DNA of 64,000 bases from Guadua angustifolia (lineage: Eukaryota; Streptophyta; Magnoliopsida; Poales; Poaceae), in NCBI GenBank assembly GCA_036346375.1, contig JAYEVE010000527.1, positions 558,001 to 622,000 of the forward strand. Direction: 5' to 3'. Shown in pieces: positions 1 through 10,284 of this stretch. The first letter of the stretch is position 1. Each line of letters opens with the position of its first letter. The notes under the pieces were generated by a model that searched no databases, was not told the DNA's origin, and was given only the letters and a program-made list of their open reading frames with translations. Position numbers and translations under genes: made by a program.

Positions 1-325
1 CGGCAAGCCACATACTAGTAACAGTACTGCTAAGTCCAAACTTTGTTTCATCTTTTGGAAGAATGGAGTAGTGTAGAAAACATTGCTTCAAATGAGAAGG
101 CAGATCCTCATAACTCAAGTATACTGCGCTGTTAAGATCCTCAGGCATTCCATCTTTTACAAGATCATTTGAAACTTGCATCCAAGTACATTTGGTTGTA
201 TCTTTCTTGCACAGCAGCCCTCCTATTACTTTGATAGCGAGCGGTAGGCAATCACACTTCTCCACAATATCTATTCCAATTTCCTTTAGATTCTCAATCT
301 GAACCTCGTCATTCTCACACGCCAT
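1..325 (-). CDS. NLR copy A, exon 2 (partial, continues left of window)
   Basis: This is the second exon of a CC-NB-ARC-LRR disease-resistance gene, a cytoplasmic pathogen sensor. Read on the minus strand it starts MACENDEVQIENLKEIGID after a TTTACTGCAG splice acceptor at 326-335. It carries the NB-ARC GLPLA-type motif (CDCLPLAIKVIGGLLCK) and the conserved YLSYEDLPSHLKQCFLHYS block of the ARC2 subdomain. The frame is open to the window edge, so the MHD motif and LRRs lie outside. The acceptor is in phase 0 and fits the donor at 3943, so this exon belongs with 3944-4990. Identification as an NLR is secure. Whether the gene works depends on the TAG at the end of exon 1. Confidence 0.9.
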   Translation of the reverse strand, partial: MACENDEVQIENLKEIGIDIVEKCDCLPLAIKVIGGLLCKKDTTKCTWMQVSNDLVKDGMPEDLNSAVYLSYEDLPSHLKQCFLHYSILPKDETKFGLSSTVTSMWLA

Positions 326-799
326 CTGCAGTAAATTTGAAGTTCGACGATATTGATTTAGTGATACCCTATTGGTTGTATTCCACACTGACATAATCTA
401 ACAAAATTTAAAGTGATATCCATCATGTCCAGTGCTTATGTGTACGTTTTTTTTGTGATACACTATTGGGACTTTAGCCTCCTATAGCAACGTATGTATG
501 TATACTATATATTATAGCGCTAGAGATTGGAGAGCTCCGGTCGTTGCCACATCAGCGAATTCACGGGGAAGTCCTCTAAAAATTAGAAATTACGTTTAGG
601 TCCTTTCGGATGTTTTTTAATAAAATAGACCCAAAAAAATTTAAAATTACGTTTAGATCCCTCTGCAGTTTACATTTAGGTCCTCCTCGTGGTTTTAGCG
701 GAACAAACCCCGGAAAAAAAAGATTACTTTAGTTCCCTCTACAGTTTACGTTTGGCTCCTTTCAGCAGTTCTTAATTAGAGAAGCGGACTCAGAAACAA

Positions 800-1140
800 A
801 GAACAAAGATACGTCTTGGCAAAAAAAAAACGCAGATTCGTCGAAGGTTTATAGTAGCCCACGGATTTGCCGACGGGGCCTAGCGCCTTTTTAAAAAAAA
901 CGTGAAAACCGCAGTTTTCTAAAAAAACGCAGAAAAATACGAAAACCGAAAATACGACCAAATTTCCCAAAATACGTAAAAAAAAAACAGCCACGGTTTT
1001 CTAAAAAAATACTGATTCGTCGAAGGTTTATAGTAACCCATAAATTCGCCGACGGGTCCTAATCGCTGTTTTCTAAAAAAAACACAGATTCGTCAGAGGT
1101 TTATAGCATCTTATAGATTCGCTAGTGGGTCCTAACGACC
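800..1140. repeat. Degenerate tandem repeat inside the NLR copy A intron
   Basis: Three copies of a unit reading roughly GATTCGTCGAAGGTTTATAG followed by a CCGACGGG(T/G)CCTA segment begin near 834, 1014 and 1086. They are separated by poly-A rich AAAAAACGC spacers. The block belongs to about 780 bp present in copy A and missing at the matching position of copy B. A preceding piece (590-760) repeats a TTTAGGTCC/TTTACG phrase. No coding capacity is evident. Confidence 0.6.
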
Positions 1141-3049
1141 CATTTTTTTAACGAAAAGAAAACCAAAAATACGACCAAATTCTCCGAGTTTTATATATTG
1201 CATCGTTGTACGCGACGCAGCATAGCACGTTATTCTGTCCAGTAAACTTCAAGTCCAAATGTATGCAATTCAGCCCTTTAGGCTGACACTTTAAAGCAAG
1301 AAAAAAAAACTGTAAGCAGTGCTATGCCGTGTATATTATTTAACCACTGGGGATTAGACTACATCATAGTCGGCGATTGGACCGTTAGTTTGCTAATATA
1401 TTAACGGGGATGTATGTACGTAGTGCATAAGCACAATGTTGTGCATAAGTGCATAAACCAATTTGTTGAGGCATTAAATCAACCACAAAAATCCTGAAAA
1501 AAATTAGACATACTTCTTAGATTACTCTGTTTATATAAAATTTTAAGTTCAAATTCATTCCATAAAGGAAAGGAAAAAACAAAAGACAAATATTACTGTT
1601 CATAGAAAACTTAATCTTTTTTGTTTCTTTCTAACATGCTTTGGGTTTGAACTTCAAATTTTAAAGGTGATACAACACACTATAGATTACATCTACAAAT
1701 TTTTTCACGACGCCAAAACCCAAAGTTTGTGCATTTGTACACCAAATGTGCTTGTGCACTAGAAATAACCACTATAAGAATATCTGCGGATGTCATTAAT
1801 TAAATGGCACTGACCAATTGCTAACTCATGCAAATATGAGAATCTAACCAAAGCGAAGGATGTCCCATTGTAGTAGATGCTCCTGGGACCTCCCATTTGT
1901 TTCCCCTCCCCCTAGTTCCTTGATGGCTCTGTCCTCCATGAAATATTCCGAGTCCCGATAAATTTCACCTTTCAACTATTATGAAGAGACTATTAATTGA
2001 CTTGAGTTTTTTTTTGGTGTTCCATATAGTTCGTTTTGTTCCTCTTTTTTAACATGTCACATTGTTTTTTACATAATTTAACTTGTGTAAAACTAGTATA
2101 TAATTGATGTAAAAAAGACATATAGAAAAGAATAATCTATTTTTTCGTTTATAAAAATAATCTATTTTGAAGTATTTTTCAATGCATCACATCACACGTT
2201 AATAACTAAAGAGCAAACTAGTGCACAGAGGTAGATATGCATCCACTATCTAAAAAAATGAGTACTCTTTAACAAAATATTACTCGAATGAGAAGAGAGG
2301 AGGCAAATTGATTTTATCCATTGGATCTAGATCTAAAGACTCAAAATTTGAGTACTATTTAGAAAAAAAACACTAATGTTCTCTCTCGATAGCCCCCAAT
2401 TTTGCATTGTGCACCCTCAAGGCATAAAACAAATTTCTACCAACTCCATGCCCACTGTCCTGTCTCTTCCTCACTTCCCCTCCCTAACAGCATCATTCTT
2501 CTCCTCCCTGTTACTCCTGTCACTTCCACCTGACGCAGCATCCAGCTGCAACAATCCAGGCCCGGCCCGATCTGGTTGTCGCCACTCGAAAACCTTACGT
2601 CTCTGCCCTACGCGCCCCTTGCATACCAGCGACCCCAGCAGCTCCACCCTAGCCTAGCCCCTATCCCTATGTTGCTACCCTCATCCATCCTAGCAATCTA
2701 GTCCTCACTTGGTCCCAGTGTCTTCGAATGTCGCCATTGTCTTCGTTCGTCCTCACTCAGTTTGGGATTGTCATCGTCATGGTTCATGCCAGCGGAGGGT
2801 GGCTAGCATGTAGATCCGACACGAATCAACAAAATGAGAAGGTGCCCCCACTCTCACTTTCTTCCACATGATCACACACATCCTCTTGGACCAAAATTTG
2901 TCCCTAAACCATGCTTTCTTTGTAGGCAGCACTGACACAATACAAGTCACCATCTTTCCTCCCTCTCTCTCCCCAAGGGCAACACAAATTCTGACATTGC
3001 TCTGCGAGGCCACCAGAAAGAGTGGAGCATGCCCTAAGACATGTTAATA

Positions 3050-3440
3050 AATAAATTTCACAGAACTTTAGATTTTTGTACAAACTATTAAAAAACTACA
3101 CATTTTGGCTTCTATTTTATAAAATTACAGATTTTTGAATAACTTGTATCACAGAAATATAACCTTCAAAATTAACCATTTTTTGTAACAGGTCTGATAG
3201 TATAAATCCACATGAAAGCCTAACGCGTGAGTGAAACAGGAAATGGGGATGCATGAGACTGCCATGTGGGCCCACGCTGTTAGACCCATTACATAGAACG
3301 ATCAATTCTAAAACCTATAATTTTGTAACGTAAGTTCTTCTAAAATCTATAGTTTTGTGAAATAAGAATTAAAATCTGTTTGTTTTCTGATAGTTTGTAC
3401 ATGAAACTTGTAGTTTTGAAAAATTTACTCTATGTTAATT
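3050..3440. mobile_element. MITE-like element with TTTCACA-type inverted ends
   Basis: The ends are imperfect inverted repeats of about 35 bp: AATTTCACAGAACTTTAGAT on the left and the complement of TACAAGTTTCATGTACAAAC on the right. The inside is AT-rich and non-coding. A related copy with the same end type lies at about 44240-44632. I could not fix the target-site duplication, so the superfamily is left open. Confidence 0.5.
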
Positions 3441-3943
3441 TATATAGGGTTTATACCATTTTTGGGAGGTACTATAAGGTACCACCAAATTTAATTACCC
3501 TTAGACTTTTTTTACTTTACCCATAAACTTTTTTTTACCTCTCGGTACTAACTCAATTTATATTTTAGTACCTCTCAAGGTTGATAAAAAGTTTCTAATT
3601 CACATATGAGACATGTGGAGTATAGTCCTACATTAATTGCATATGAAAGGTGACATAGCAATAGATAAACATTAAGGCCAAATTCAAATCAATCCCAGGA
3701 TAACCATTTAGGTCATATTTGGGTGATCCATTTCCAGTCAGGATCCAACCTAAAATCTCAACCCATCCACGTGGATCGCAACCGAGAATAGACCTACAAG
3801 GCCTTAACGTGAAGCAAACATAGACATGGTCTATCTTAGTACACGGATAGGCTATACCAGTGTAGCGTACTTGGACAATGGGGCATTATAATTATATTAA
3901 CGAGAACACGTACGATAAAAAAAGACATTAGCTATGTACTGAC

Positions 3944-4990
3944 CTATTTCTTGAGCAAGGACCATGCATCTTCAAGGCCAAGCTTTTTGACCATGTGTGT
4001 GTATGTAGCTTTCACCAATCCAGTGACTCGTTTGTTTCTGGTGGTGACTAGGATTCGGCTGCCCAAAGCTCCACCATTAAGTGGAGCTCTAAGCAACTCA
4101 CTCCATTCTTCATGACTCCAAATGTCATCCATCACCAGAAACAGTTTCTTCCCCCTCGCTGCATCCATCAGGGCTTGCTCAAGCAGACCTCTGTTTCGAG
4201 CGCCCTTATGATCACCCCCGAGCCCAGTGATGACAGTCTGCAACAGATCAATTTGATCGAATTCCTGGGTGATGCTCAGCCAAACCTTCTTCTCGAACTT
4301 CTCTTGGATCATTGCATCATTATAGATCCGCCTAGCAAGGGTGGTCTTTCCGATCCCACCGACGCCCGTAATGGCGACAACCATGGTGCTGTCAGCATTG
4401 CCACCGTGCGATGTCCCCTTACTGATCTCCTCCTTGGTAAGCATGTCCACCAACATCCTCATGTCCTGTTCTATCTGCTGACCGACCAAATCTGTTAGCA
4501 TGATTGCTGGGCCCGTCTGATGGCTGACGCGGGAGGCTGCTAGCCTCCGGTCCTCGTAGCAGCTAAGGTTCATGAAATTGAATCGAGCACTCCGTGTAGA
4601 GATGTCTTCGAGCTTTTGATTCAGTTCCTTGATTTTGCTCCCGATCTTGTGGGCGAACAGAGGATCCCGTATGCAAAACTGGAACGAGGAAAGATCGAAG
4701 CACCCAGACGAGCTAGCAGCACGACGCTTGTCTGCCTTCAGCTGGCAGATGTCGAGGATGTCTGTGGCGTCGTACATGACGTCCTTCAGGTCCTTCACCC
4801 ACCCAGCCACAGCTTTATCAGTTATACGCTTCCTCTCAGCATCGGCAAGGATGTTTTCAAGGTCAACCAGTGTCGTCTCCAGCTTCTTCATCTCACCAGA
4901 CACACCAAGCAGCATCCCTACCTCATCTCCTGCCATTTTCGCGGCCAGGCCTCCAACGTAGGATGCGAAAGCTTGCAGGACAATCGCCAT
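3944..4990 (-). CDS. NLR copy A, exon 1 (CC-NB-ARC), ending in an in-frame TAG at the splice donor
   Basis: The 348-residue frame starts at an ATG in good plant context (GCCATGGCG). Residues 1-130 form an Rx-N-type coiled coil, with DVMYDATDILD at 70-80 in the place of the EDVID region. NB-ARC motifs follow in order: P-loop GVGGIGKTT at 209-217, RNBS-A FEKKVWLSIT at 232-241, kinase-2 KKLFLVMDD at 281-289 and RNBS-B GSRILVTTR at 310-318. The frame ends DAWSLLKK then TAG (3944-3946), followed directly by the donor GTCAGT. Copy B has CAG (Gln) at this spot, so the stop looks like a single C-to-T change. As read, translation would stop inside the NB-ARC domain and give a CC-NB protein without ARC2 or LRRs. 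The family call is certain. Loss of the full-length product is inference unless an alternative donor is used. Confidence 0.93.
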   Translation of the reverse strand: MAIVLQAFASYVGGLAAKMAGDEVGMLLGVSGEMKKLETTLVDLENILADAERKRITDKAVAGWVKDLKDVMYDATDILDICQLKADKRRAASSSGCFDLSSFQFCIRDPLFAHKIGSKIKELNQKLEDISTRSARFNFMNLSCYEDRRLAASRVSHQTGPAIMLTDLVGQQIEQDMRMLVDMLTKEEISKGTSHGGNADSTMVVAITGVGGIGKTTLARRIYNDAMIQEKFEKKVWLSITQEFDQIDLLQTVITGLGGDHKGARNRGLLEQALMDAARGKKLFLVMDDIWSHEEWSELLRAPLNGGALGSRILVTTRNKRVTGLVKATYTHMVKKLGLEDAWSLLKK

Positions 4991-5125
4991 GGCTAGATCC
5001 TACACGGGCCTGTCTGCAGATAAAGTCAGGTCAGGCCATCAGCACACGTTTAATGATTAGCATGTGTAAGCTTCTATGCAAAATATCCGTTGAACACTTT
5101 TCATTACACTTTACATAGTCTAACA

Positions 5126-5305
5126 AATGTAACTAGTCGATCATTGACTCCGAGTATGGCCATGAATACAAAAGCTTGGCCCAGCAAAAGGTTGATCAAA
5201 TTAACACCTTTCCGTAAAAACATACAGAAAGTCTTCAATGAAATGATAATACAAATAAAAGGCCTGATATTGACCAATTAACCGGAACAAGCAAATTAAG
5301 CTACT
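5126..5305. repeat. Upstream region of NLR copy A, duplicated in front of copy B
   Basis: This stretch is closely matched by 53127-53298, including a shared block ending GACCAATTAACCGGAACAAG. In copy B the match is joined directly to the end of exon 1, so about 1.1 kb (most of exon 1 and its start) was lost there. In copy A the sequence continues CTACTTGGCTCAAGAG, whereas in copy B it is interrupted after CTA by CACTA II. Confidence 0.85.
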
Positions 5306-5392
5306 TGGCTCAAGAGACAGCTGAAGGATTAGTACCTTTGGGGAATGATCAATCCAGCAAGCAGGCTCAAGTGTTGGTACTGGTGAGAATGA

Positions 5393-5579
5393 AATGAGGA
5401 TGGCCTTGGTTGTTGGTGATATGCCAGATTGCCAGTAGACAGCAGCAAGTGGACACACTCGATCTAGAAGCTAAACTAATTAATGGAGACGGCCTTGGTG
5501 TTGGTGATATGCCAGATTGTCAGTAGAGTAGACAGTAGCACGTGGATACACTAGATCTCGGTGCTAAACTAATTAATGG
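5393..5579. repeat. Tandem duplication of about 90 bp
   Basis: Two adjacent copies (about 5393-5483 and 5484-5579) share GGTGATATGCCAGATTG and end CTAAACTAATTAATGGA. They differ by a few substitutions and a small insertion. They lie upstream of NLR copy A on its promoter side. No gene is visible in them. Confidence 0.75.
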
Positions 5580-6790
5580 AGTATTTTGTTTTTTATGCCT
5601 GCATTGCACTGCATGGAACTATGGAGCTCATCGAGCCAGCTCGGCTTTAAAAAAACCGGTCCACAAACCAGCCGGATTAAAATTTAAATTCCAAAACTTT
5701 GAAAAGTCGCAAAACTTTATTCTTTAATTTTCTAAAATCAGTATTAACATCTTTATGATTTTTGAGATAAAAATTTTGTAAAATACCGAATATCGGGGAC
5801 GGATTTGAGTCAAAACCTAAAATATGAAATTGAAAAGGCAATAGAAAATAGAAAAACAGTAACGGGCTAGAGGCCCATAGTCCCGGCCCAAGAAGCCCGG
5901 TCCGGCCTGCTGAGGGGACATGCCAGTTTTAATGCTTCTAGACACCGTTCCGACCACATTACTGAGCTTCAGTCGTGAATCCCTAGCTACCCTTCCTGAT
6001 TAGAGCAGCTCCAGCCAAATCCAGTTGTCACTTGCATGAAAACCATCACCGGACGGTTGATTATTGAGTGGCTCCGGTTGAAAATCGCGACAACTGAAGG
6101 AGAAGCCGAGGTTGCCAAGGCCACGAGGAAAATCGATAGAAATCATCAGTTTATCGCCAAAACTGAGCGATTTTTGGTAATTATTTTCAATTATTTCTCA
6201 TGAATGGCACTTGACTATGTCTCGTTAGCATGTGCTTAGTGCTTTGTGTGAATGAATGGCAATAATCCAGTAGATGTTGAGTCATTTGGGTTAGGGTTAG
6301 GGACATGGTTAGTGTTAAGGTTAGTAGACAGTGTTACTCGGGGCCGGGTTAGGGTTTGGGTTAGCATTAGCAGTACATGATGTGGTTAGGGGTGGGGTTA
6401 GGATTATCAGTACAAGATGCGTGCTCATGCTAAATTATTATTTATGTGCAACCGTATAAGTAACTTATAGACATGATGCTTTACTTACGAAAGAAGATAG
6501 GGTATTTTGCTATAAGTTATATCCCTCATACAGTAGATGTTTGCTTATGTATGTCCGTATTAAATTATTCTTAACATTAGAGTAGCTAATGTAGCTATTT
6601 TCGTTACTATGCTCAAAACATATTCTATCATAGTGATAATGCCTTTTATTAGTAGCACATACATATAATTCCTAAAATTCACTTATGTAACAACTATCAT
6701 TGCTAGCACGTTCATATAGTTTTGGCAAGAATTGACATTAACCTGATGTTTTGTGTTAGCTAACTTCTTGTTATTTTGTATTAGTAGATT
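5580..6790. other. Intergenic region with a telomere-like patch
   Basis: No convincing gene is seen. At 6288-6410 there is a degenerate run of GGTTAGGG and GGGTTAG words, including GGGTTAGGGTTAGGG, which is telomere-like but too irregular to be a telomere array. The stretch 6003-6170 could be the 5-prime part of the hAT-like fragment that follows. The rest is AT-rich. Confidence 0.5.
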
Positions 6791-6793
6791 GTA

Positions 6794-6966
6794 GACCAGG
6801 ATGACGTTGTGTGGGAGCACGACAACAAGATGGGGACCGATTTTCAATGCAAGTACTGTCACCAAGAGAAGAAAGAAGACGGTGAGCCTGATTGAAGCAC
6901 CATTTGGCAGGGCACGGTACAAATGTTGTCCATCACAATCAAGTTCCAAAGGAGATTCGCGAGTAC
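6794..6966 (+). pseudogene. BED zinc-finger fragment of a hAT-like transposase
   Basis: The plus strand reads DVVWEHDNKMGTDFQCKYCHQEKK. In a shifted frame it continues LKHHLAGHGTNVVHHNQVPK then EIREY. This is the layout of the plant BED finger found in hAT-type and DUF659 proteins: a W-E-H opening, a CxxC pair, then the HLAGHG/VVH block and a V-P-x-x-I-R-E tail. A frameshift separates the cysteine and histidine halves, so the fragment cannot make a working finger. It meets the antisense end of NLR copy B at about 6966-6975, suggesting that the LRR end of copy B was lost when this piece arrived. Confidence 0.6.
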
Positions 6967-6971
6967 TCGTC

Positions 6972-7305
6972 TCTTGACATACAGTGCGCACAAGAGCGAA
7001 CTACGTCATGCATACCGTAGTTTGTGAGTTGCTCTTCTAGTAGATTCCTCATGACCAACTCCTTTATGTACTCCTTCGCTACTTCTTTACTTCCATCTTC
7101 TTGAATAAATCCTTTGGCAAGCCATATACAGGGCAACTCTGGTAGTTAGAAACTTTGCATCCTCTTTTGGAAGAATTGAGTACTGTAGAAACATTGCTTC
7201 AAATGAGAAGGCAGATCCTCATAACTCAAGTATACTGCTTTGTTAAGATCCTCATGCATTCCATCTTTCACAAGATCATCTAAAACTAGCTTCCAAGTAC
7301 CTTTG
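6972..7305 (-). pseudogene. NLR copy B, exon 2, 3-prime piece
   Basis: On the minus strand this continues exon 2 from 42848. After the CTTTG duplication it reads GTWKLVLDDLVKDGMHEDLN then KAVYLSYEDLPSHLKQCF, matching copy A. A one-base loss after QCF and a second indel break the frame. A further open piece (7136 downward) reads LAKGFIQEDGSKEVAKEYI and includes the MHD motif as YGMHDVVRSCAHCMSRDEY. The gene stops there against the BED-finger fragment, so no LRRs remain. It is a clear pseudogene fragment. Confidence 0.85.
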
Positions 7306-9611
7306 TGTAACATCCCAAATTTTGCTCTTCAGTAATAGCTAATAGTGTTTTATTGCAATTTGTGTGATTTGTGAATTTTCTGGATTTTTCTGGGATTTAG
7401 TTGAATTATTTTAAATTAAGTATATTAACCTTTTTGTTGAAAACTAATTAATTATAGATAAAATTAAAATAAAGTTTTGCCAAAATATTTTATTTGAATC
7501 CAAAATGTCTCAAAGTATTTTTGAGATTTTTCTTGGATTTTTTCTAGTGTTTTGGTGCCTCAAATAAATCAAATTATTTTCTGTATTTATTTTAAAAGTA
7601 AAACCCAAGTAAATCAATAAATGATGATTAATGAGCCCAAGACTATACACACCAAAACCAGCTCCGTGCGGCCCGGCCCACCCGACAAATCAGCCCACTC
7701 GCCCCACTTCTAGAAGCTTGCATCGTAGCCATCGGATCCTGATCTAAGCGGCCCGTTAAACCCTAACCCCACGTTGAATCTCAGCTGTTGGATCGATCTG
7801 TGTGGCCGTGATGTGTCGCGTCGAATCCGGACTCCGTGAATCCAAGCCGTTGGAGTATTCGTGTGTGTTGCCAGGATGGAACCACGTGCGTGGAGCTCGG
7901 CCGTCAGATCTGCCATGCGTCGCCCATCCGGTCATCATCTCTGTAAGCGTAGCCGAAGCGAACTCCACCATGGCCTCCATGTCTGCCACGGACTCCTCGC
8001 CGAACCGCGTGTTATCCGACCGCTGCATGCTATTTAAGGGGAGCACTGGGTGCGCAGAACCGCAAGCATCGGAAGCCCTAAGCTCTATCCGCAGTTCTCG
8101 CCGTAGTCTCGTCGCAATCTAGAGTTTCGCCGAAGCGCCGTTGTGAGGAGAAACCACCGATTCACTACCATCCAGCCATCGTAGAACCCCCAACCCAGTC
8201 TCTTCCGCTTCGCTATCGTCCGAGGCACCCCGTGCGCACCATTGTTCCGCCGAAGCATCACTAGAGAAGGAGTTCGCCGTGGAAGTCACCGCCGCCAAGG
8301 AAGCCACCCACGCCGACATTGTTTCGGTGACCGAGAGAGGAAGCTAGCTGCATCACCAGATCCGCGACGCCGAGATGAACCTGTAGGTACCAATCTCTGC
8401 CGGCGATGACCTTAGGGCCGCGTGCGCCGCTGTCTGTGGCGGACGAACGGCTCATCGACACGTGGCACCCACGTGGGCATGGTCAGCTACGTGGCACTAG
8501 CGTGTGCGATGTGTCGGTGTTGAGTCATCTGCCGAGTCAGCGCCGCGGCACCCAGGCATTAGTGGATCGGATCCGGGTGGACCAGGTCCACCGTGGACCG
8601 ATTAGGTCCCGTGAACCGGGTCTGTGGATCGAGGCCACGTGTCATGCCTCGATTGGCTCGGGCCAGGGCTAACGTCAGCATGATGTCACGATGACGCAAT
8701 AAATCAGAATTTCCTTTTATAAAATAATTTGGATATTATTCATTTTCTCAATTTTTTTATTTTTATGATTTTTGAATCTTCTGAGAGCTTATTCTCCCTC
8801 ATACAAACTCCGATTGAGGTGATTCAAATTTTTAAAAATTTATAAAATTGAGATTTATCTAATGGTGGAGTTTATTTGATTGTTAGAGTTTTTTTGCTCT
8901 TTGTTTTGGTATTTATTTGGCTTTCTTTTTCATTTCGCGTAGACGTTAAATTGTGCGACACATCCGAGGAAGATCCATCAACTCAAGACCGAGGTCCAAA
9001 GTAAGACTAAGGGCTTTTCTACGGCAAGTTATGCTTTGATCATATTGAACCCATGTTTACAAAATCGCTATATTGTTTTACCATATTGCACGCTATTTCA
9101 CATGTACAATTGTTTTCAATCTAAATTGGGACTTAGCTATCATACCAAGATGATCTATACCCTACCTAGTCATTTATATGCCACGATTTATTTATCACCC
9201 TAGATTGGTTCACTATAGTTGATGGATATTAAAGTCAACATGGGATGGTTAGATCGTAATAGATTGCTTAGCCATGCCACGTCACCACATGTACTTGAAT
9301 CATTGGTAATTAATCCTGACTAATGGAATATGGAATAATGTTATAAACTTGTGTGTCATGTGTGGTCACACGATGAGATTGAGTTGTTGTGGCGATAGAT
9401 GTCACGCAACGATATTAAATTGTTGATGGCATGTGGTACTTGGTAATCAACTGGGGTGGTTATGATTTAGATTTGGGCAAGTGGCAAGGGGCAGTATGCC
9501 CAGGGTGGACCGAATGGCAGAGGGTATGTGGAAGTCTTGTCTCGATCACCTTAAGAACTTAAACCTTGTGAGCCTTTGACCTGAGTCAATCATGCAACCA
9601 CATATCTGTTA
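7306..9611 (+). mobile_element. Solo Ty3/gypsy LTR, left segment (split by CACTA I)
   Basis: It begins TGTAACATCCCAAATTTTGC immediately after the 5-bp target duplication CTTTG (7301-7305). The other part of the same LTR is at 41898-42847, which ends CCCGACA before the second CTTTG (42848-42852). Together they make about 3.25 kb with TGT...ACA ends and no internal retrotransposon region, so this is a solo LTR. A GC-rich block (7670-8680) has overlapping open frames but none resembles a protein. Removing it restores a seamless NLR exon. Confidence 0.88.
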
Positions 9612-9639
9612 CACTACTACAGAAATGCTTTTCACAGGC

Positions 9640-9895
9640 GGGTGATAACCCATCTTCTCAGGCGTTTTACTCCCTACCAGACGCCAAGGTCTGTGGAAAT
9701 CGCTAACTTTTCACAGCGTTTCTACCACCGCTGTAAAATACATTTGAAGTGACGCTTAAGAAACGCCTGTACAAATAAGCACTTGTCGGCGGGTTCTTAA
9801 GACGTCACTTTGTGAAAATGCATGTGTGCAAAGGACGGCTTAAGAACCCGCCGCATAAGTGCTTATTTGTACAGCGGTTTCTTAAGGCGTCACAG
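9640..9895. repeat. CACTA I left subterminal repeats, with a large hairpin
   Basis: Several CACAGCG/CGCCTGT words lie in both orientations. At 9749-9892 there is a near-perfect hairpin with arms of about 55 bp. The left arm starts GTGACGCTTAAGAAACGCC and the right arm ends GCGGTTTCTTAAGGCGTCAC. Related CCGCCTGTG words recur at the opposite end of the element (about 41470-41870). In characterised CACTA elements such subterminal repeats bind the element-encoded TNPA-type protein. Confidence 0.8.
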
Positions 9896-10284
9896 TAAAA
9901 ATGTTGAGAATCTTTTTAATAATGTTATGTTAATTATATTATAATATTAATAAATGCATACATTCTATCAATCACATCACTGCTCAAAGACAAATCCATA
10001 CATAACAATGACAAGGTTATATATACAAAGCACATATAAATCATAATTGCATTATGTATATATATATATACACAAGGTTATATATATACTCCTCTGATAT
10101 TCTCCTTGTAAAACTCTCCAGGTGCAGTATCCTGCGCTATGTACTCCTCGATATTCTCTATCTAATATAAATTACAGCCTCTTTGTCTTTCAAAAAATAT
10201 ATACACAAGGTTATTATATATACATCGTTGTTCACGGTCCGCTTATCCTCGTTTCCCAATTACAAAGTTTAGGATGCTTCGCCA

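Larger units (their letters stand above)
326..3943 (-). other. Intron of NLR copy A
   Basis: The boundaries are a GTCAGT donor (minus strand, 3943 downward) and a TGCAG acceptor (326-331). About 1245-1990 is clearly similar to 45320-46385 of the copy B intron, showing that the two genes are duplicates. The stretch 460-1245 is absent from copy B and holds degenerate tandem repeats. A MITE-like repeat lies at about 3050-3440. The open frames at 2376-2657 and 2777-3013 show no recognisable protein and are not called. Otherwise it is AT-rich with nothing further recognised. Confidence 0.8.

Noticed and set aside
2376..3013. Two open frames in the NLR copy A intron
   Set aside because: Low-complexity Ser/Leu text and no family match. 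They lie inside a clear intron and on opposite strands.
4112..4996. Several plus-strand open frames opposite NLR exon 1
   Set aside because: They are shadows of the minus-strand NLR exon, which has all the expected motifs.
6288..6410. TTAGGG-like words suggesting an interstitial telomere
   Set aside because: The words are irregular and mixed with unrelated sequence. There is no long array and no plant-type TTTAGGG run.
7710..8672. Cluster of overlapping GC-rich frames on both strands
   Set aside because: They lie inside the solo gypsy LTR, overlap in several frames and show no protein family.
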